The notes: generated by a model from the sequence alone, not told the origin. DNA of 64,000 nucleotides from Histoplasma ohiense (GCA_017607445.1 JAEVHH010000003.1:2914001-2978000), one strand, 5' to 3'; counted from the stretch's first letter, positions 46,659 through 60,018 are shown. Numbers and translations are program-made.

Positions 46659-48386
46659 ATGGAGCCCTCAACATCCTTCCATCCACTCAAGAACATTGAC
46701 ACAGCCTACATCAGATCACTGAAGCCAGAGTCACTGATCAATTTTGTTACTGAAAAGACTGGCAAGAGACAGAGAAAGACTGTTACAATGTCTTCTTCAG
46801 TTCTCAAAGAAATCAGTGACAGTATTTCCACAGTCATCTCTCAGCTACAGAAGCAGTTTGAGAAGGCTCAACAGCAACAGAATCTGCAGCAGAAGACTCT
46901 CATCAGATTGACAAAGACTCTGAACAGCTGAATTGAGAAGAAGAAGCAGTCAGTCAGTCAGAACTTTGTCTGAGTCTTCTGTGAAAGATTCATTGCATAT
47001 GTGACAGCAGATCTGAGTGCAGCATCAACTCTGAGAGAGAATGCTGTCTCAGATACTTATTCACAGTCAAATTCAGCAAAGACAACTGCAAGAAAGCTGA
47101 CTATCTGAGTGAGCATCATGCAGAAGAGGAAAAATTCTGCTCTCTTTGAAGTTATCTCTGTCAAGACTGCAGCTTCCTCAGCTGACAGAGCTAGTGAAGT
47201 CAGTCTGCAGTTCAAGAACATCAGTCAGTCAAGAAGCTTCACAGAGAACACAAAGCAGCAGAAGAATTCATAAATTCTCATTATTCTTCAGTCAGAGAAA
47301 CAGATTGCTCAGCTGCAGCCATATACTGTGCAGCAGACAATCATTGCAAACATTCAGAGAGTGAAGAACATGGCTAATATGCTGAAAATGAAGCTCATCA
47401 GAACAGATTGAGTGATTACATCAAGCAACAGAGACATACACAATGCTCTGATCACTGAGAAGACAGTGACTATTCTCTATGAAGTTCTTGATATCACAGA
47501 GATTCAGCTATCAGAGCAGTGATACAATTATGCTGTCTCAGAAGTTTCAGAATTTGTTCAGAACTGAGAAGAAATAAGAATCTCCACAGACAAAATGATT
47601 GAGAAAGAGATTCTGACTCAGACAAAGATAAAATCAGTGAGCTGTTGATTCTCACAATATGAAGTGAATCTCAAGATGAGAAAGATTATATGAATTGTCT
47701 TCTTCCTCATCTCAGTGAAAGGCTTCTCACTCTTCAATATCAGTGAGAGGGTCAGACTCATTGAGAAAAGATCACTGACAGTGAGATATGATTCAGAATG
47801 TCAGAGATACTGTCATTCATCAAAATATGCACAACTGATGAGATGCTTCAACTGCAGTGAGCTCACAAGTCAGCACAAAAAGTCAATAGATATGGAGTGC
47901 AAGAGAGCATCACAGTGTGTCAACTGCTGTCAACTCTATTCAGCTGAGCATCAGCACTGCTCTGCCATACTCAGATGTATGAACAGCATTCTCAGACATC
48001 TAACTCAAAAGAAGCTAGCAGCTGTTCACTGTCTTGACAACAGATGTCACAAAGATACTCAGAAGCAGCAATCACTATCAGCACAGTCAGCATCAATGAT
48101 CACAGTGATGATATCTACATCATTCACTCAATCAATTCAGTCAACACAGCTCATCAGACTAGCACTCTGCAAGTGGATGACTACTCAGAGCTTCATCAGT
48201 GAAGAGAACATCATCTGACAGATGATTCACATCAGACAACACTCAGCTCACACAGCAGAGCAGCAGTATAGTCAAGCAGTCAAAAAGCAGTCTAGTCTCA
48301 GTATGCAGACAACAGATCTGAGATTCTTCAATCTCATTCTGCAGATGAACTTTGACAGCAGCTCATTAAATGACTTCTTATACTAG
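46659..48386 (+). pseudogene. LINE-A ORF1 (nucleic-acid-binding protein)
   Basis: 1728-nt frame (575 codons plus TAG), the same length as in LINE-B. The N-terminal half is Gln/Ser/Lys-rich and likely coiled coil (KQFEKAQQQQNLQQ about residues 67-90). Two Cys/His clusters at about residues 396-440 (CFNC...H...C and CVNC...EHQHC) resemble the zinc knuckles at the end of Tad1 ORF1. The last 167 codons of the zinc region are open at 47715-48218. TGA stops occur elsewhere. Confidence 0.8.
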
Positions 48387-50728
48387 AATATCAACATCAG
48401 TGATATAGCTGATGCTGCAGAAACAATCAGCAGAAAAATCATTCTCTGCAGATCTTTTGAGCAAATACAGTCAGAGCAGCTTTCTGTCACACAGCAGCTC
48501 TACAGCTTGCTTTCAAACAGAGTTGTGAAGTGATCTGTATACAGAAGCCTTACACACATTCTGATATCAAGACTTCTAATCACTCAGTATATGAGTGCTT
48601 TGTATTCATAGATCACTGAGATGACACTAATCTGAAGCAGCAAGAGGAGGAGAGGCTCTGAGTCATGACATATATATACAAGAGTTCAAAGATAAGAACA
48701 CAGTAATATCAATCTATACAAAACAGAGATCTGCTGTGAATCAGTGTCAATGACTGTCACATTCTCAATGTGTACAGACAGTCTGAGACAGACACAGTCA
48801 TAGACTATCTGATCAATTTGAACTCACCAGCCTGCTGTCTAGTAGATGGGGATTTCAATGTATGACATGATGTCTTTGAATCAGAGGCAGCAAATCTGCA
48901 CTGAGAAGAGAAGCTTGTTCAGTGAATCAGTGAACATAAAATGAACTTTGTAGAAGAGATAGATATTTCAACTCATGCAGTAGATCATATAATTGATCTC
49001 ATCTTCTTCAATATAATCTTTGCTTTCACTTCAGTGCACTGAGATTTACACTGCAGCTCAGATCATCAGTCTATAATTACTATACTGTCAACAATATTTC
49101 AGACACAGCAGAGCAGAGCTCAGATCAAGATCACAGACTCTCAGCTGAAGCTCTTTACAGATTTTATCAGAGATCTTATAATGAACATATCTTACTCAGA
49201 TAGAGTTGAGAATGTGACACAGTTTGATGATTTGATTCAACACTTCATTCAGAATCTTCTGACTGCAGCTCAGACAGTCAGTAAGTCAGTGTAATAAAAG
49301 CAGACTACAGCTCTCTGATGAACAGCAGACTGCTGAAGAGCACATCAAGAGCTCATCACTCATCAGACAGAGACTGTGAAGCATCAGTTCAAGAACACAG
49401 TACACAAGATTAAGTGTGTATACTAAAGACAGATGATCAATGAGATCAGAGATGGCAGAGATCTGTATCAGATAATAGTATAACATGAGCTGAAACTCAA
49501 TCTTAGAGCATCTTCTCTGATGATTGAGAATCAGATTATAGAAGAGACAGCTGTCAAAGCTGAGACACTTTAACAAATCATTCTGAAGCAATACAACTCA
49601 GTCAATGATCTGAAATACAACTCATTGAATGATGAGCACTGAAGTGGCATGAGAAATCTGCTCTGAAACCTCTGAGTTGAGATGAAGAAGATAGAGCACA
49701 ACATCATTGAAGTACAGAGTATCTCTTCAGACACAGATGAAATCACAGTGCAGCTGCTCAAGATATACTGACAGTATATATTTCTCTTTATACAGCAGCT
49801 ATACAACTGCTGTCTTCAGCTCTGTCACTTCCCACAAATCTGAAAGCTGACAGAGATGACAATGATATTCAAAATAGATAAAAGAGACAGAAGCTCAATC
49901 CACTTCTAAAGATTCATTGCTCTTCTCTCAGTAATCTTCAAGAGACTGAAATACATTGTTGCAAGACAACTGATGTACACAGCACTCATTCATAATGTAG
50001 TCAGCTTACAGCATGAAGAGACACTGCTCAGACAATCAGCAATGAATCTGATAGCTGCTTTCACTCATGAGATGAAAGCAGCCTTCACACAAAATAAGAA
50101 GATATTCATAATTACAATGAATGTGCAGAGTGTCTTTGATGCTATGCTGTGCAGACAGCTGCTTCAGCAGATGATACAACAGAGATGACTGTACAAGCTG
50201 CTACAACTCATTGACAGCTTTCTCATCAAATACAGAGCTCAGATTCAGCTAAAGAGAATCATCACAGTAGTATATTAGATGCAATGTGATACATTACAGA
50301 AGTCTTCTCTGTCATCAATACTGTTTCTTCTGTATCTGACAGAGCTGCTGTAGCAGAATCTGAAATTGCACTTTGACTATACAGATGATCTGAATACTTG
50401 GCAGACTATGCATTCATTTGACAGCAATACTACTCTTCTCAGCCATGATATACAGAGTATTCTGAAATGAGAGGAGACAAACAAAATGATCTTCACATCA
50501 GAGAAATTTGAGATGATTCATCTCATAAGAAAGTAACACAATGAAATATCATCAGTGATTGTGTCAGAGAATCTGATCATACATTCTGTCACTGTCTCAG
50601 CTGAACAGAAGCCAGCATTTCACTGACTGAGTGTACACTTTGACAGAAGACTCATCTGAAGATTATATGTCTCTGTCTGAGTAAAGAAAACAAGAGCTGT
50701 GGCTCAGCACATCTGAAGTCTACAGATA
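48380..50728 (+). pseudogene. LINE-A ORF2, N-terminal part (endonuclease, RT)
   Basis: Frame begins at 48380, where LINE-B has ATG and this copy has ATA, overlapping the ORF1 stop. The endonuclease domain shows GDFNV near 48848 and a SDHQS motif near 49060. RT includes the segment open at 49973-50188 and YTDD near 50380. Split after about 783 codons by LINE-B and continued at 57451. Confidence 0.82.
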
Positions 50729-50881
50729 CATTCTTACAACTACTCATGAATGTAGAGGTACATTTGAATTTTTCCATTTTCTAACTGTTTTTCATATAAT
50801 TTTAACTCTTCAACCCATTCAACATCATCACACACCCTCTGCAATTACTCTATGTGTGTGTACTGCACAGATTGAGTGATC

Positions 50882-52609
50882 ATGGAGCTCTCAACACTCT
50901 TCCATCCACTCAAGGACATTGACACAGCCTACACCAGGCCACTGAAGCCAGAGTCATCAGCCAATTTTGTTACTGAAAAGACTGGTAAGAGACAGAGAAA
51001 GACTGTTACAATGTCTTCTTCAGTTCTCAAAGAAGTCAGTGACAGCATTTCTATAGTCATCTCTCAGCTACAGAAGCAGTTTGAGAAGGCTCAATAGCAA
51101 CAGAATCTGCAGCAGAAGACTCTCATCAGATTGACAAAGACTCTGAACAGCTGAGTTGAAAAGAAGAAGTAGTCAGTCAGTCAGAACTTTGTCTGAGTCT
51201 TCTGTGAAAGATTCATTGCATATGTGACAGCAGATCTGAGTGCAGCATCAACTCTGAGAGAGAGTGCTGTTTCAGACACTCACTCACAGTCAAATTCAGC
51301 AAAGACAACTGTGAGAAAGCTGACTATTTGAATAGACATTGCACAGAAGAGGAAAAATTCTGCTCCCTCTGAAGCTACTTCTGTCAAGACTGCAGCTTTC
51401 TCAGCTGACAGAGCTAGTGGAGCTGGCCTGCAGCTCAAGAACATCAGTCAGTCAAGAAACTTCACAGAGAACACAAAGCAGCAGAAGAACTCACAAGTTC
51501 TTATCACTCTTCAGTCAGAGAAATGAGTTGCCCAGCTGCAGCTATATACTGTGCAGCAGATGATTGTTGCAAACATTCAGAGGATGGAGAATGTGGCTAA
51601 TATGCTGAAGATGAAGCTCATCAGAACAGATTGAGTGATCACATCAAGCAACAGAGACATACACAATGCTCTGATCACTGAGAAGACAGTGACTACTCTC
51701 TGTGAAGTTCTTGACATCATGAAGATTCAGCTATCAGAGCAGTGGTACAATTATACTGTTTCAGAAGTTCTGGAATTCATTCAGAACTGAGAAGAAGCAA
51801 GAATCCCCACAGACAAGATGATTGAGAGAGAGGTTCTGACTCAGACAAAGATAAAATCAGTGAGCTGTCAACCCTTGTGATATGGAGTGAATTTCAAGAT
51901 AGAGAAGATTACATGAATTGTCTTCTTTCTCACTTCAATGAAAGACTTCTCACTCTTCAATGTCAGTGAGAGAGTCAGACTCATTGAGAAAAGATCACTG
52001 ACAGTGAGATATGACTCAGAATATCAGAGGTACTGCTACTCATCAAAGTGTGTGTGACTGGTGAGATGCTCCAACTGCAGTGAGCTCACAAGTCAGCATA
52101 AGAGATCAACAAATGTGAAGTGTAAGAGAGCATCATGATATGTCAACTGCTGTCAACTCTACTCAGCTGAGCATCAGCACTGTTCTACCATGCTCAGATG
52201 TGTGAATGACATTCTCAGATGCCTAACTCAAAAAAAGCTAGCAGCTGTCCATCATCTTGACAACAGATGCCACAGAGATGCTCAGAAGCAGCAATCATCA
52301 CTGACACAGTCAGCATCAATGATTACAGTAATGATATCTACATCATTCACTCAATCAACTCAGTCAACACAGCTCATCAGACTAGCACTCTGCAAGCAGA
52401 CAGCTACTCAGAGCTTCATCAGTGAAGAGAATGTCATCTGACAGATGACTCACACTAGACAATACTCAGCTCACACAGCAGAGCAGCAGTATAGTCAAGC
52501 AGTCAAAGAGCAGTCTAGTCTCAGCATGCAGACAACAAATCTGAGATTCTTCAATCTCATTCTGTAGATGAATTTTGACAGCAGCTCATTAAGTAACTTC
52601 TTATGCTAG
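50882..52609 (+). pseudogene. LINE-B ORF1
   Basis: 1728-nt frame, collinear with LINE-A ORF1. Zinc clusters are at about 52067-52190; some Cys/Gly codons are altered relative to LINE-A. Stops are mostly TGA, with TAG at residues 72 and 97 (CAG in LINE-A). It ends at TAG 52607-52609. Confidence 0.8.
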
Positions 52610-55600
52610 AACATCAACATCAGCAATGCAGCTGATGCTGCAGAAACAATCAGCAGGAAAATCACTCTCTGCAGATCTTTTGAGCAAATACAGTCAGAGC
52701 AATTCTCTGTCACACAGCAGCTCTACAGCTTGCTTTCAAGCAGAGCTGTGAAGTGATCTGTATACAGAAGTTTTACACACACTCTGACATCAAAACTTCT
52801 AATCACTCAGTATATGAGTGCTTTGCATTCATAGACTGCTGAGATGACACTAATCTGAAGCAGTGAGAGAAGGAGAGGCCTCAGATCATGATATATGTAT
52901 ACAAGAATTCAAAGATAAAAACACAGCAACATCAATCTGTGCAAAACAGAGATCTGCTGTGGATCAGTGTCAATGACTGCTACATTCTCAATGTGTACAG
53001 ACAGTCTGAGACAGACACAGCCATGGATTATCTGATCAATTTGAGTTCACCAGCCTGCTGTCTAGTAGGTGGGGATTTCAATGTATGACATAATGTCTTT
53101 GAATCAGAGGCAGTGAATCTGCACTGAGAAGAGAAGCTTGTTCAGTGAGTCAGTGAACACAGAATGAACTTTGTGAAAGAGATAGATATTCTGACTCATA
53201 TAGCAGATCATATAATTGATCTCATCTTCTTCAATGTGATTTTTACTTCCACTTCAGTGTGTCAAGATTTACACTGCAGCTCAGATCATCAGTCTATGAT
53301 TACTATACTGCTGACAACATCTCAGACACAGCAGAACAGAGCTCAGATCAAGATCACAGACTCTCAGCTGAAGCTCTTTGCAGATCTTATCAGAGATCTC
53401 ATAATGAACATATCTTACTCAGATAGAGTTGAGAATGCAGCACAGCTTGATGATCTGATTCAATGCTTCATTCAGAATCTTCTGACTGCAGCTCAGACAG
53501 TCAGCAAGTCAGTGCAACAAGAACAGACTACAACTCTCTGATAAACAGCAGACTGTCAAAGAGCACATCAAGAGCTCACCACTCATCAGACAGAGACTGT
53601 GAAGCACTGGTTCAAGAACACAGTGCACAAGGCCAAGCATGCATACTGAAGACAGATGATCAATGAAATCAGAGATGGCAGAGATCTGTATCAGATGATA
53701 GCATAACATGAGCTGAAACTCAATCTCAGAGTATCTTCTCTGATGATTGAAGATCAGATTATAGAAGAGACAGCTGTCAAAGCTGAGACACTTTGACAAG
53801 TCATTCTGAAGTGATACAACTCAGTCAATGATCTGAAATACAATTCATTGAATGATGAGTATTGAAGTGACATGAGAAATCTGCTCTGAAATCCTCAGAT
53901 TGAGATGAAGAAGATAGAGCACAACATCATTGAAGTACAGAGTATCTCTTCAGACACAGATGAAATCACAGTGTGGCTGCTCAAGATATACTGACAGTAT
54001 GTATTTCTCTTTGTACAGCAGCTATACAATTGCTGTCTTCAGCTCTGCCACTTTCCACAAATCTGAAAGCTGACAGAGATGACAATGATATTCAAGATAG
54101 ATAAGAGAGACAGAAGCTTGATCCACTTCTGAAGACTCATTACTCTTCTCTCAGTAATCTTCAAAAGACTGAAATGCATTGTTGCAAGATGACTGATGTA
54201 CACAGCACTCATTCATAATGTAGTCAGCTTGCAGTATGAAGAGATACTGCTCAGATGATTGGCAATGAATCTGATAGCTGCTTTCACTCATGAGATGAAG
54301 ACAGTCTTCACACAAAACAAGAAGATATTCATGGTCACAATGAATGTGCAGAGTGTCTTTGATACTGTGTTGTGCAGACAGCTGCTTCAGTGAATGACAC
54401 AATAGAGATGACTGTATGAGCTGCTACAACTCATTGACAGCTTTCTCACTGAATGCAGAGCTCAGATCTGACTGAAGAGAACCATCACAGCAGTATATCA
54501 GATGCAATATGACATGTCACAGAGATCTTCTCTGTTATCAATACTGTTTCTTCTGTATCTGACAGAGCTGCTGTGATAGAATCTGAAATTGTACTTTGAC
54601 TATACAGATGATCTGAATACTTGATGAGTTACACACTCACTTGACAGCAATGCTATTCTTCTCAGTTATGATATACAGAGTATTCTGAGATGAGAGGAGA
54701 CAAACAAAATGATCTTTGCATCAGAGAAATTTGAGATAATTCATCTCATAAAAAAGTGACACAATGAAGCACTGTCAGTGATTGTGTCAGAGAATCTGAT
54801 CATACACTCTGTCACTGTCTCAGCTGAACAGAAGTCAGCACTTCACTGATTGAATGTATACTTTGACAGAAGACTCATCTGAAAATCATATGTCTCTGCT
54901 CAGACAAAGAAGACAAGAGCTGTGGCTCAGCACATTCAAAGTCTAGAGAAGATCAGAGATGAGTTTCTGACAGATGCTCTGTAAAAGATGATCACTATCT
55001 GTGTGATTCCTTTGCTGCTCTATAACACAGAGGTCTGATACAGCAGCTGCATGCAGTCAGCAAGACACATAAGCAGAAGTGAGGAGATCAGCTTCTGTCT
55101 GAAATGATATATGAGAACAGTTGAGAAGATGCTTATCATGATAATCAGAGAAGTTCTTTCAGTTTTCTGTATAATATCTATCACAACTCTATACTGAGAT
55201 GCTGGACTCTCATCAGCAATGATAGCTCTGAAGAAGGCCAAAATGCATTTTGTGACAAGGCTTCAGATGATGAATGAGAGACATTCACTGACTTCATGAA
55301 TAGCTTCTTCAATGATCACATATGAAAGAGGAGCTGGAATCTGACAGCATTCAAAGATCAAGATTCAGAGGTTGAGAATGCTGCTGTCTGCAGTCAATAG
55401 ATTCACACTTGTCATTCCACACTACTCAGAGAGATGCAGAACAGATCTCACAGAGAATGTAGACAAAAAAAATACTGCTCAGACATTCAAAAAATGATGA
55501 AGAAGTCAATCTTCAACAGATCTATATGTTTTCTCAGATGAATCAGAATAGATTCTTGACAACAGCAGATGAATTGACTATAACTTCATAGTCTATCAGA

Positions 55601-56439
55601 GAAACAAACAGCTGATCAGCTTCTCAGCTGCACTGAGCTCTATATCACATATCTTTGACACTGAGACAGTTGATGTCTGCTGTGCATTAGAGTGTGTGGT
55701 GAAGCTTCTACTCTGTGTCACAGATGACAGCATCAACTCTTGAATCTGACTCTGCTTTGACAACATCTCAGTCATCTGAGACATACAGAGCAGTGCAACA
55801 GTTTTCTTGAACTGAGTCTACAGCTGCTGTCATGAGCTTCTTAGACAATATAGTGTGAATCTGAAATAGATCTCTGAGCATATGAAAATAGAGGACAATG
55901 AGAAAGCAGACTGTCTGACTAAGCAGATGATCTTATCTACTGCAGCTTCAGTCTATGAACTCAAGATCATATTCACAGTCAGTGAGATCCACACAGTGGT
56001 CAAGCAGCTCAGTTAAGAGACAGAGTGAGAGTGATAAAACAGAGTCTGTGAAAAGCTCTCTGACTGATATCAGAGCTGAAGATTCAGCAGATTGACTGTG
56101 GAATATCAAATAAAGATCTCTCTGAAGCTCATCATATCATGACATGCTCTCCATCACTGACTCACACTCTGCTCCTTTCATGGGAACTTTTTCTGGTATC
56201 ACAGATGCTTTCAGCATGCAGATGTGAGGCTCATCTATATCTGTGAACACAACAAAAACTCAGAACATTTGATACTCTGTCAACACTCACAGAGACACTT
56301 TTCTCACTGACTCAAGAGATCAGCAGCACAGCCACACAACTGAGTGACAGCTGTTGTCTATCTAGAGTCTCTGATCTCTACAGACTTTGTAGAACTGCTT
56401 GACCACACACAGTTCTACACATAATACTGCATGAGATAA
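52603..56439 (+). pseudogene. LINE-B ORF2 (endonuclease, RT, RNase H, CCHC)
   Basis: 3837-nt frame (1278 codons plus TAA) starting with an ATG that overlaps the ORF1 stop. Domains: apurinic-type endonuclease about residues 20-240 (GDFNV at 158, SDHQS at 227); RT about 440-760 with YTDD at 54601-54612 (residue 667); RNase H from about residue 978 (FSDESE ... TETVDVCCALE ... EHMKIEDNEKAD near 1090). A C-terminal C-H-C cluster (YICEHNK...EHLILCQH) sits near 1212. One register throughout, broken by TGA and a few TAA/TAG codons. The TAA at 56437 is shared with LINE-A, so it is probably the original stop. Confidence 0.87.
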
Positions 56440-57431
56440 CACAGCTGTTTGGGCACACATCATCTGACAGCCCCTCACAGCAGTTCCAAGCCTATACAGG
56501 CGGTACAGATAGCACAACATTCAGTACAACTGATTCAATCAGTACAATAGATTCAATCAATGCAATTGATACAAACAGTACAATTGATTCAATCAGTACA
56601 ATCAGCTCAATTGGTTCAATTGATACAAATGATACAATCAGTTCAACCAGTTCAATTGATACAATTGATTCAACTGGTTCAATCGGTACAAACAGTACAA
56701 TTGATACAATTGGTACAATTGATTCAATCAGTTCAATTGATTCAACTGATGCAAATAATTAAATCAGTATGATGAGCTCATCTGTTTCAACTAGCTGTGG
56801 TGTAATCAGTACAGTCTGTATACTGACTCAGTTGACATACTCTCAGCTGCAGACATGCACTCTTTTTCTTTCTTCTCACTGCTCTCTCTGTCTCTCTTCA
56901 TTTCTTTCCCCTCACAATTTTCTTCAGTGCTCTCTCCTCTCTCTCCCTCTGAGCTTGTGCTGAGTCATATGACTGTAAGATGCCATAGAGGACACAGTCT
57001 TTTCTTCACTCTTCTCTTTATTTTTCTTTTCAGAACACTTATTTTTTCTCTTTTCTTTTGTCTATCTTATCTGTCTTTTCTCTGCTGTTAGAAGTACAGA
57101 CAGTTCTTGAATCAACTGAGAGAGTTATCTCTCTCCATTCACTGTAAAGCCTTTCAGACACAGCAGTGGTGGTTTCCCTTGGAAACCACACTATAGCTCC
57201 ACCATGAATGATCATATATCAGATCAGAAGTGGATGTGCAGCTCAGTAAAATCCTTTTCAATAAGCTGAGTCTTCTCAAGAGTTGCCATCTGAATTCTGT
57301 TTTCTTTCTCTCTGTGTACATAGAAATCTCTTCAGTGTAGCACATCTTTATGCCCTTCAGAAGGCTTCTGAAACACAGGCGCTGTCTGTGTTTTCTTCAG
57401 AATGTTAAATCAATACAAACAAACAAACAAA
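56440..57431 (+). other. LINE-B 3' UTR and tail
   Basis: Holds a 15-bp minisatellite (56515-56765), pyrimidine-rich stretches (56855-57090), and a 3' segment found also at the end of LINE-A and in reverse at 19473-19599. It ends in (caaa)n. No gene is supported; short open frames here are low-complexity. Confidence 0.75.
56515..56765 (+). repeat. 15-bp minisatellite in LINE-B 3' UTR
   Basis: Units of the form caattgattcaatca or caatcagtacaattg in tandem. The period is a multiple of three and is in phase with ORF2, so read-through past the stop would give Val-Gln-Leu-Ile-Gln repeats. The LINE-A counterpart is at 59015-59262. Confidence 0.85.
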
Positions 57432-57450
57432 CATCTGAAGTCTAGAAAAA

Positions 57451-58938
57451 ATCAGAAATGAGTTCTCAGCAGATGCTCTGTAGAAGATGATCACTATCTG
57501 CATGATTCTCTCACTGCTCTATAACACAGAGGCCTGATACAGTGGCTGCATGCAGTCAGCAAGATACACAGACAGAAGTGAGAAGATCAGCTTCTGTCTA
57601 AAATAATATATAAAAACAGTTGAGAAGATGCTTATCATGACAGTCAGAGAAGTTCTTTCAGTTTTTCATACAACACTCATCACAACTCTATATCAGAATG
57701 CTGAGCTCTCATCAGCAATGATAGCTCTGAAGAAGGTCAAAATGTGTTTCACAACAAGGCTTCAGATGATGAATGAGAGATATTCACTGACTTCACAAAT
57801 AGCTTTCTCAATGATCACATATGAAAGAGGAGCTGAAATCTGATAGCATTCAAAGATCAAGATTCAGAGATTGAGAGTGCTGCTATCTGCAGTCAATAGA
57901 TTCACACTTGTCATTTCACACTACTCAGAGAGATGCAGAACAGATCCCACAGAGAATGTAGACAAAAAAAATACTGCTCAGACATTCAAAAAATGATGAA
58001 GAAATCAATCTTCAACAGATCTATATATTTTCTCAGATGAATTAGAATAGATTCTTGACAACAGCAGACAGATTGACTATAACTTTATAGTCTATCAGAG
58101 AAACAAACAACTGATCAGCTTCTCAGCTGCACTGAGTTCTATATCATATATCTTCAACACTGAGACAGTTGATGTCTGCTGTGCATTAGAGTGTGTGGTG
58201 AAGCTTCTACTCTGTATCACAGATGACAGCATCAACTTTTGAATCTGACTCTGCTTTGACAATACTTCAGTCATCTGAGATATATAGAGCAGTGCAATGG
58301 TCTTCTTGAACTGAATCTACAGCCACTGCCACAAGCTCCTCAGACAACATAATATAAGTCTGAAATGAGTCTCTGAGTATATGAAAATAGAGAGCAATGA
58401 GAAAGCAGATCATCTGATTAAGTAAACAGTCTCATCTACTGCAGTCTCAGTCTATAAATTCAAGATCATGCTTATAGTCAGTGAGATCTGCACAGTGATC
58501 AAGCAGCTCAGTCAAGAGACAGAGTAAGAGTGATGAAACAGAGTCTGTGAAAAGCTCTCTGACTGATATCAGAGCTGAAGATTCAGTAGACTGACTGTGG
58601 AATATCAAATAAAGATCTCTTCAGAGCTCATCATATCACAGCATGTTCTTCACTGCTGATTCACACTTCACTTCTTTTATAGAGACTTTTCCTGATATCA
58701 CAGACACTTTCAGCATGCAGATGTGAGACTTGTCTGTGTCTGTGAATACAATAAGAGCTCAGAACATTTGATGCTCTGTCAACATTCACAGAAACACTTC
58801 TCTCACTGACTTAAGAGATCAGCAGCACAGCCACACAACTGAGTGACAGCTGTTGTCTATCTAGAATCTCTGATCTCTACAGACTTTGTAGAACTGCTTG
58901 ATCATATGCAGTTCTACATACAGTACTGCATGAGATAA
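57451..58938 (+). pseudogene. LINE-A ORF2, C-terminal part (RNase H, CCHC)
   Basis: Continues 48380-50728 after LINE-B and its duplication; with these removed the total is 3837 nt, as in LINE-B. RNase H begins near 58030 and the C-terminal C-H-C cluster is altered (Cys to Tyr/Ser changes near 58738-58775). TAA at 58936-58938. Confidence 0.83.
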
Positions 58939-59934
58939 CACAGCTGTTTGAACACACATCATCTGACAGCCCCTCACAGCAGTTCCAAGCCTATACAGAC
59001 AGTACAGATAGCACAACATTCAATACAACAGATTCAATCAATACAATAGATTCAATCAATGCAATCAGTATAAACAGTACAATCAGTTCAATCAGTACAA
59101 TCAGCTCAATCAATTCAATCAGTACAAACAGTACAATCAGTTCAACTGATTCAATTGATACAATCAGTTCAACTAGTTCAATCAGTACAAACAGTACAAT
59201 TGGTACAATTGATACAATCAGTTCAATCAATTCAATCAGTTCAACTGATGCAAATGATTAAACCAGTATAATGAGCTCATCTGTTTCAACTAGCTGTGGT
59301 GTAATCAGTACAGTCTGTATGCTGACTCAGTCAACATACTCTCAGCTGCAGATATACACTCTTCTTCTCTCTTCTCACTGCTTTCTCTGTCTCTCTTCAC
59401 TTCTTTCCTCTCACAATCTTCTTCAGTGCTCTCTCCTCTCTCTCCCCTCAGATTTGTGCTGGATTATATGACTACAAGATACCACAGAGAGCACAGTCTT
59501 TTCTTCACTCTTTTCTTTATTTTTCTTTTCAGAATACTCACTTTTTCTCTTTTCTTTTGTCTATCACATCTGTCTTTTCTCTGCTGTTAGAAGCACAGAC
59601 AGTTCTCAGATCAACTGAGAGAGTTATCTCTCTTCATTCACTGTAAAGTCTTTCAGATATGACAGTGGTGGTTTCCCTCAAGAATCACACTATAGCCTCA
59701 TTATGAATGGTCATATGTCAGATCAGAAGTGAATGCACAGCTCAGTAAAACCCTTTTCAATGAGCTGAGTCTTCTCAAGAGTTGTCATCTGAATTCTGTT
59801 TTCTTTCTCTCTGTGTATATAGAAATCTCTTCAGTGTAGTATGTCTTCATGCCCTTCAGAAGGCTTCTGAAACACAGGCACTGCCTGTGTTTTCTCTGAG
59901 ATGTTAAATCAATACAAACAAACAAACAAACAAA
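58939..59934 (+). other. LINE-A 3' UTR and tail
   Basis: Same organisation as 56440-57431, with the minisatellite at 59015-59262, pyrimidine-rich middle and (caaa)n tail ending at 59934. No gene seen. Confidence 0.75.
59015..59262 (+). repeat. 15-bp minisatellite in LINE-A 3' UTR
   Basis: Tandem caatcagttcaatca-type units. Unit sequences differ from LINE-B, many by A/G and C/T changes. Confidence 0.85.
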
Positions 59935-60018
59935 CATCATGGTTTGCACTGATAATTTCATCAATAAGTGTCTTTTGTTGAGGGATATATATGTGATCAT
60001 CAGTATGCAATATATCAT
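59935..60018 (-). mobile_element. C2: short continuation (integrase region), cut by A4
   Basis: First 16 bp are the right copy of the LINE-A target duplication. The following bases match the C1 integrase zinc-finger region near 24680-24750 in reverse. It stops at 60018, where A4 begins. Confidence 0.83.

Larger units (their letters stand above)
46506..50728 (+). mobile_element. LINE-A: 5' part (Tad1-like non-LTR retrotransposon)
   Basis: A full-length element of about 6.7 kb once LINE-B (50729-57431) is removed: 5' leader, ORF1, ORF2, repeat-bearing 3' UTR and a (caaa)n tail at 59934. Inserted in C2 with a 16-bp duplication. Two ORFs with RNase H and CCHC motifs put it close to the Tad1 clade. 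Confidence 0.92.
50729..57431 (+). mobile_element. LINE-B: full-length Tad1-like LINE nested in LINE-A
   Basis: 6.7 kb, starting cattcttacaac and ending in aaacaaacaaa. A target duplication of about 19 bp (catctgaagtcta... at 50710-50728 and 57432-57450) flanks it, exact over its first 13 bases. It lies in the same orientation as LINE-A and inside its ORF2. Confidence 0.92.

Noticed and set aside
56855..57091. Hydrophobic open frames that look like membrane proteins
   Set aside because: They fall in a pyrimidine-rich stretch of the LINE 3' UTR and are broken differently in the other LINE copy.
58991..59230. Minus-strand open frame rich in IELIVSI repeats
   Set aside because: Reverse-strand reading of the 15-bp minisatellite in the LINE-A 3' UTR; hydrophobic only because of the repeat unit.
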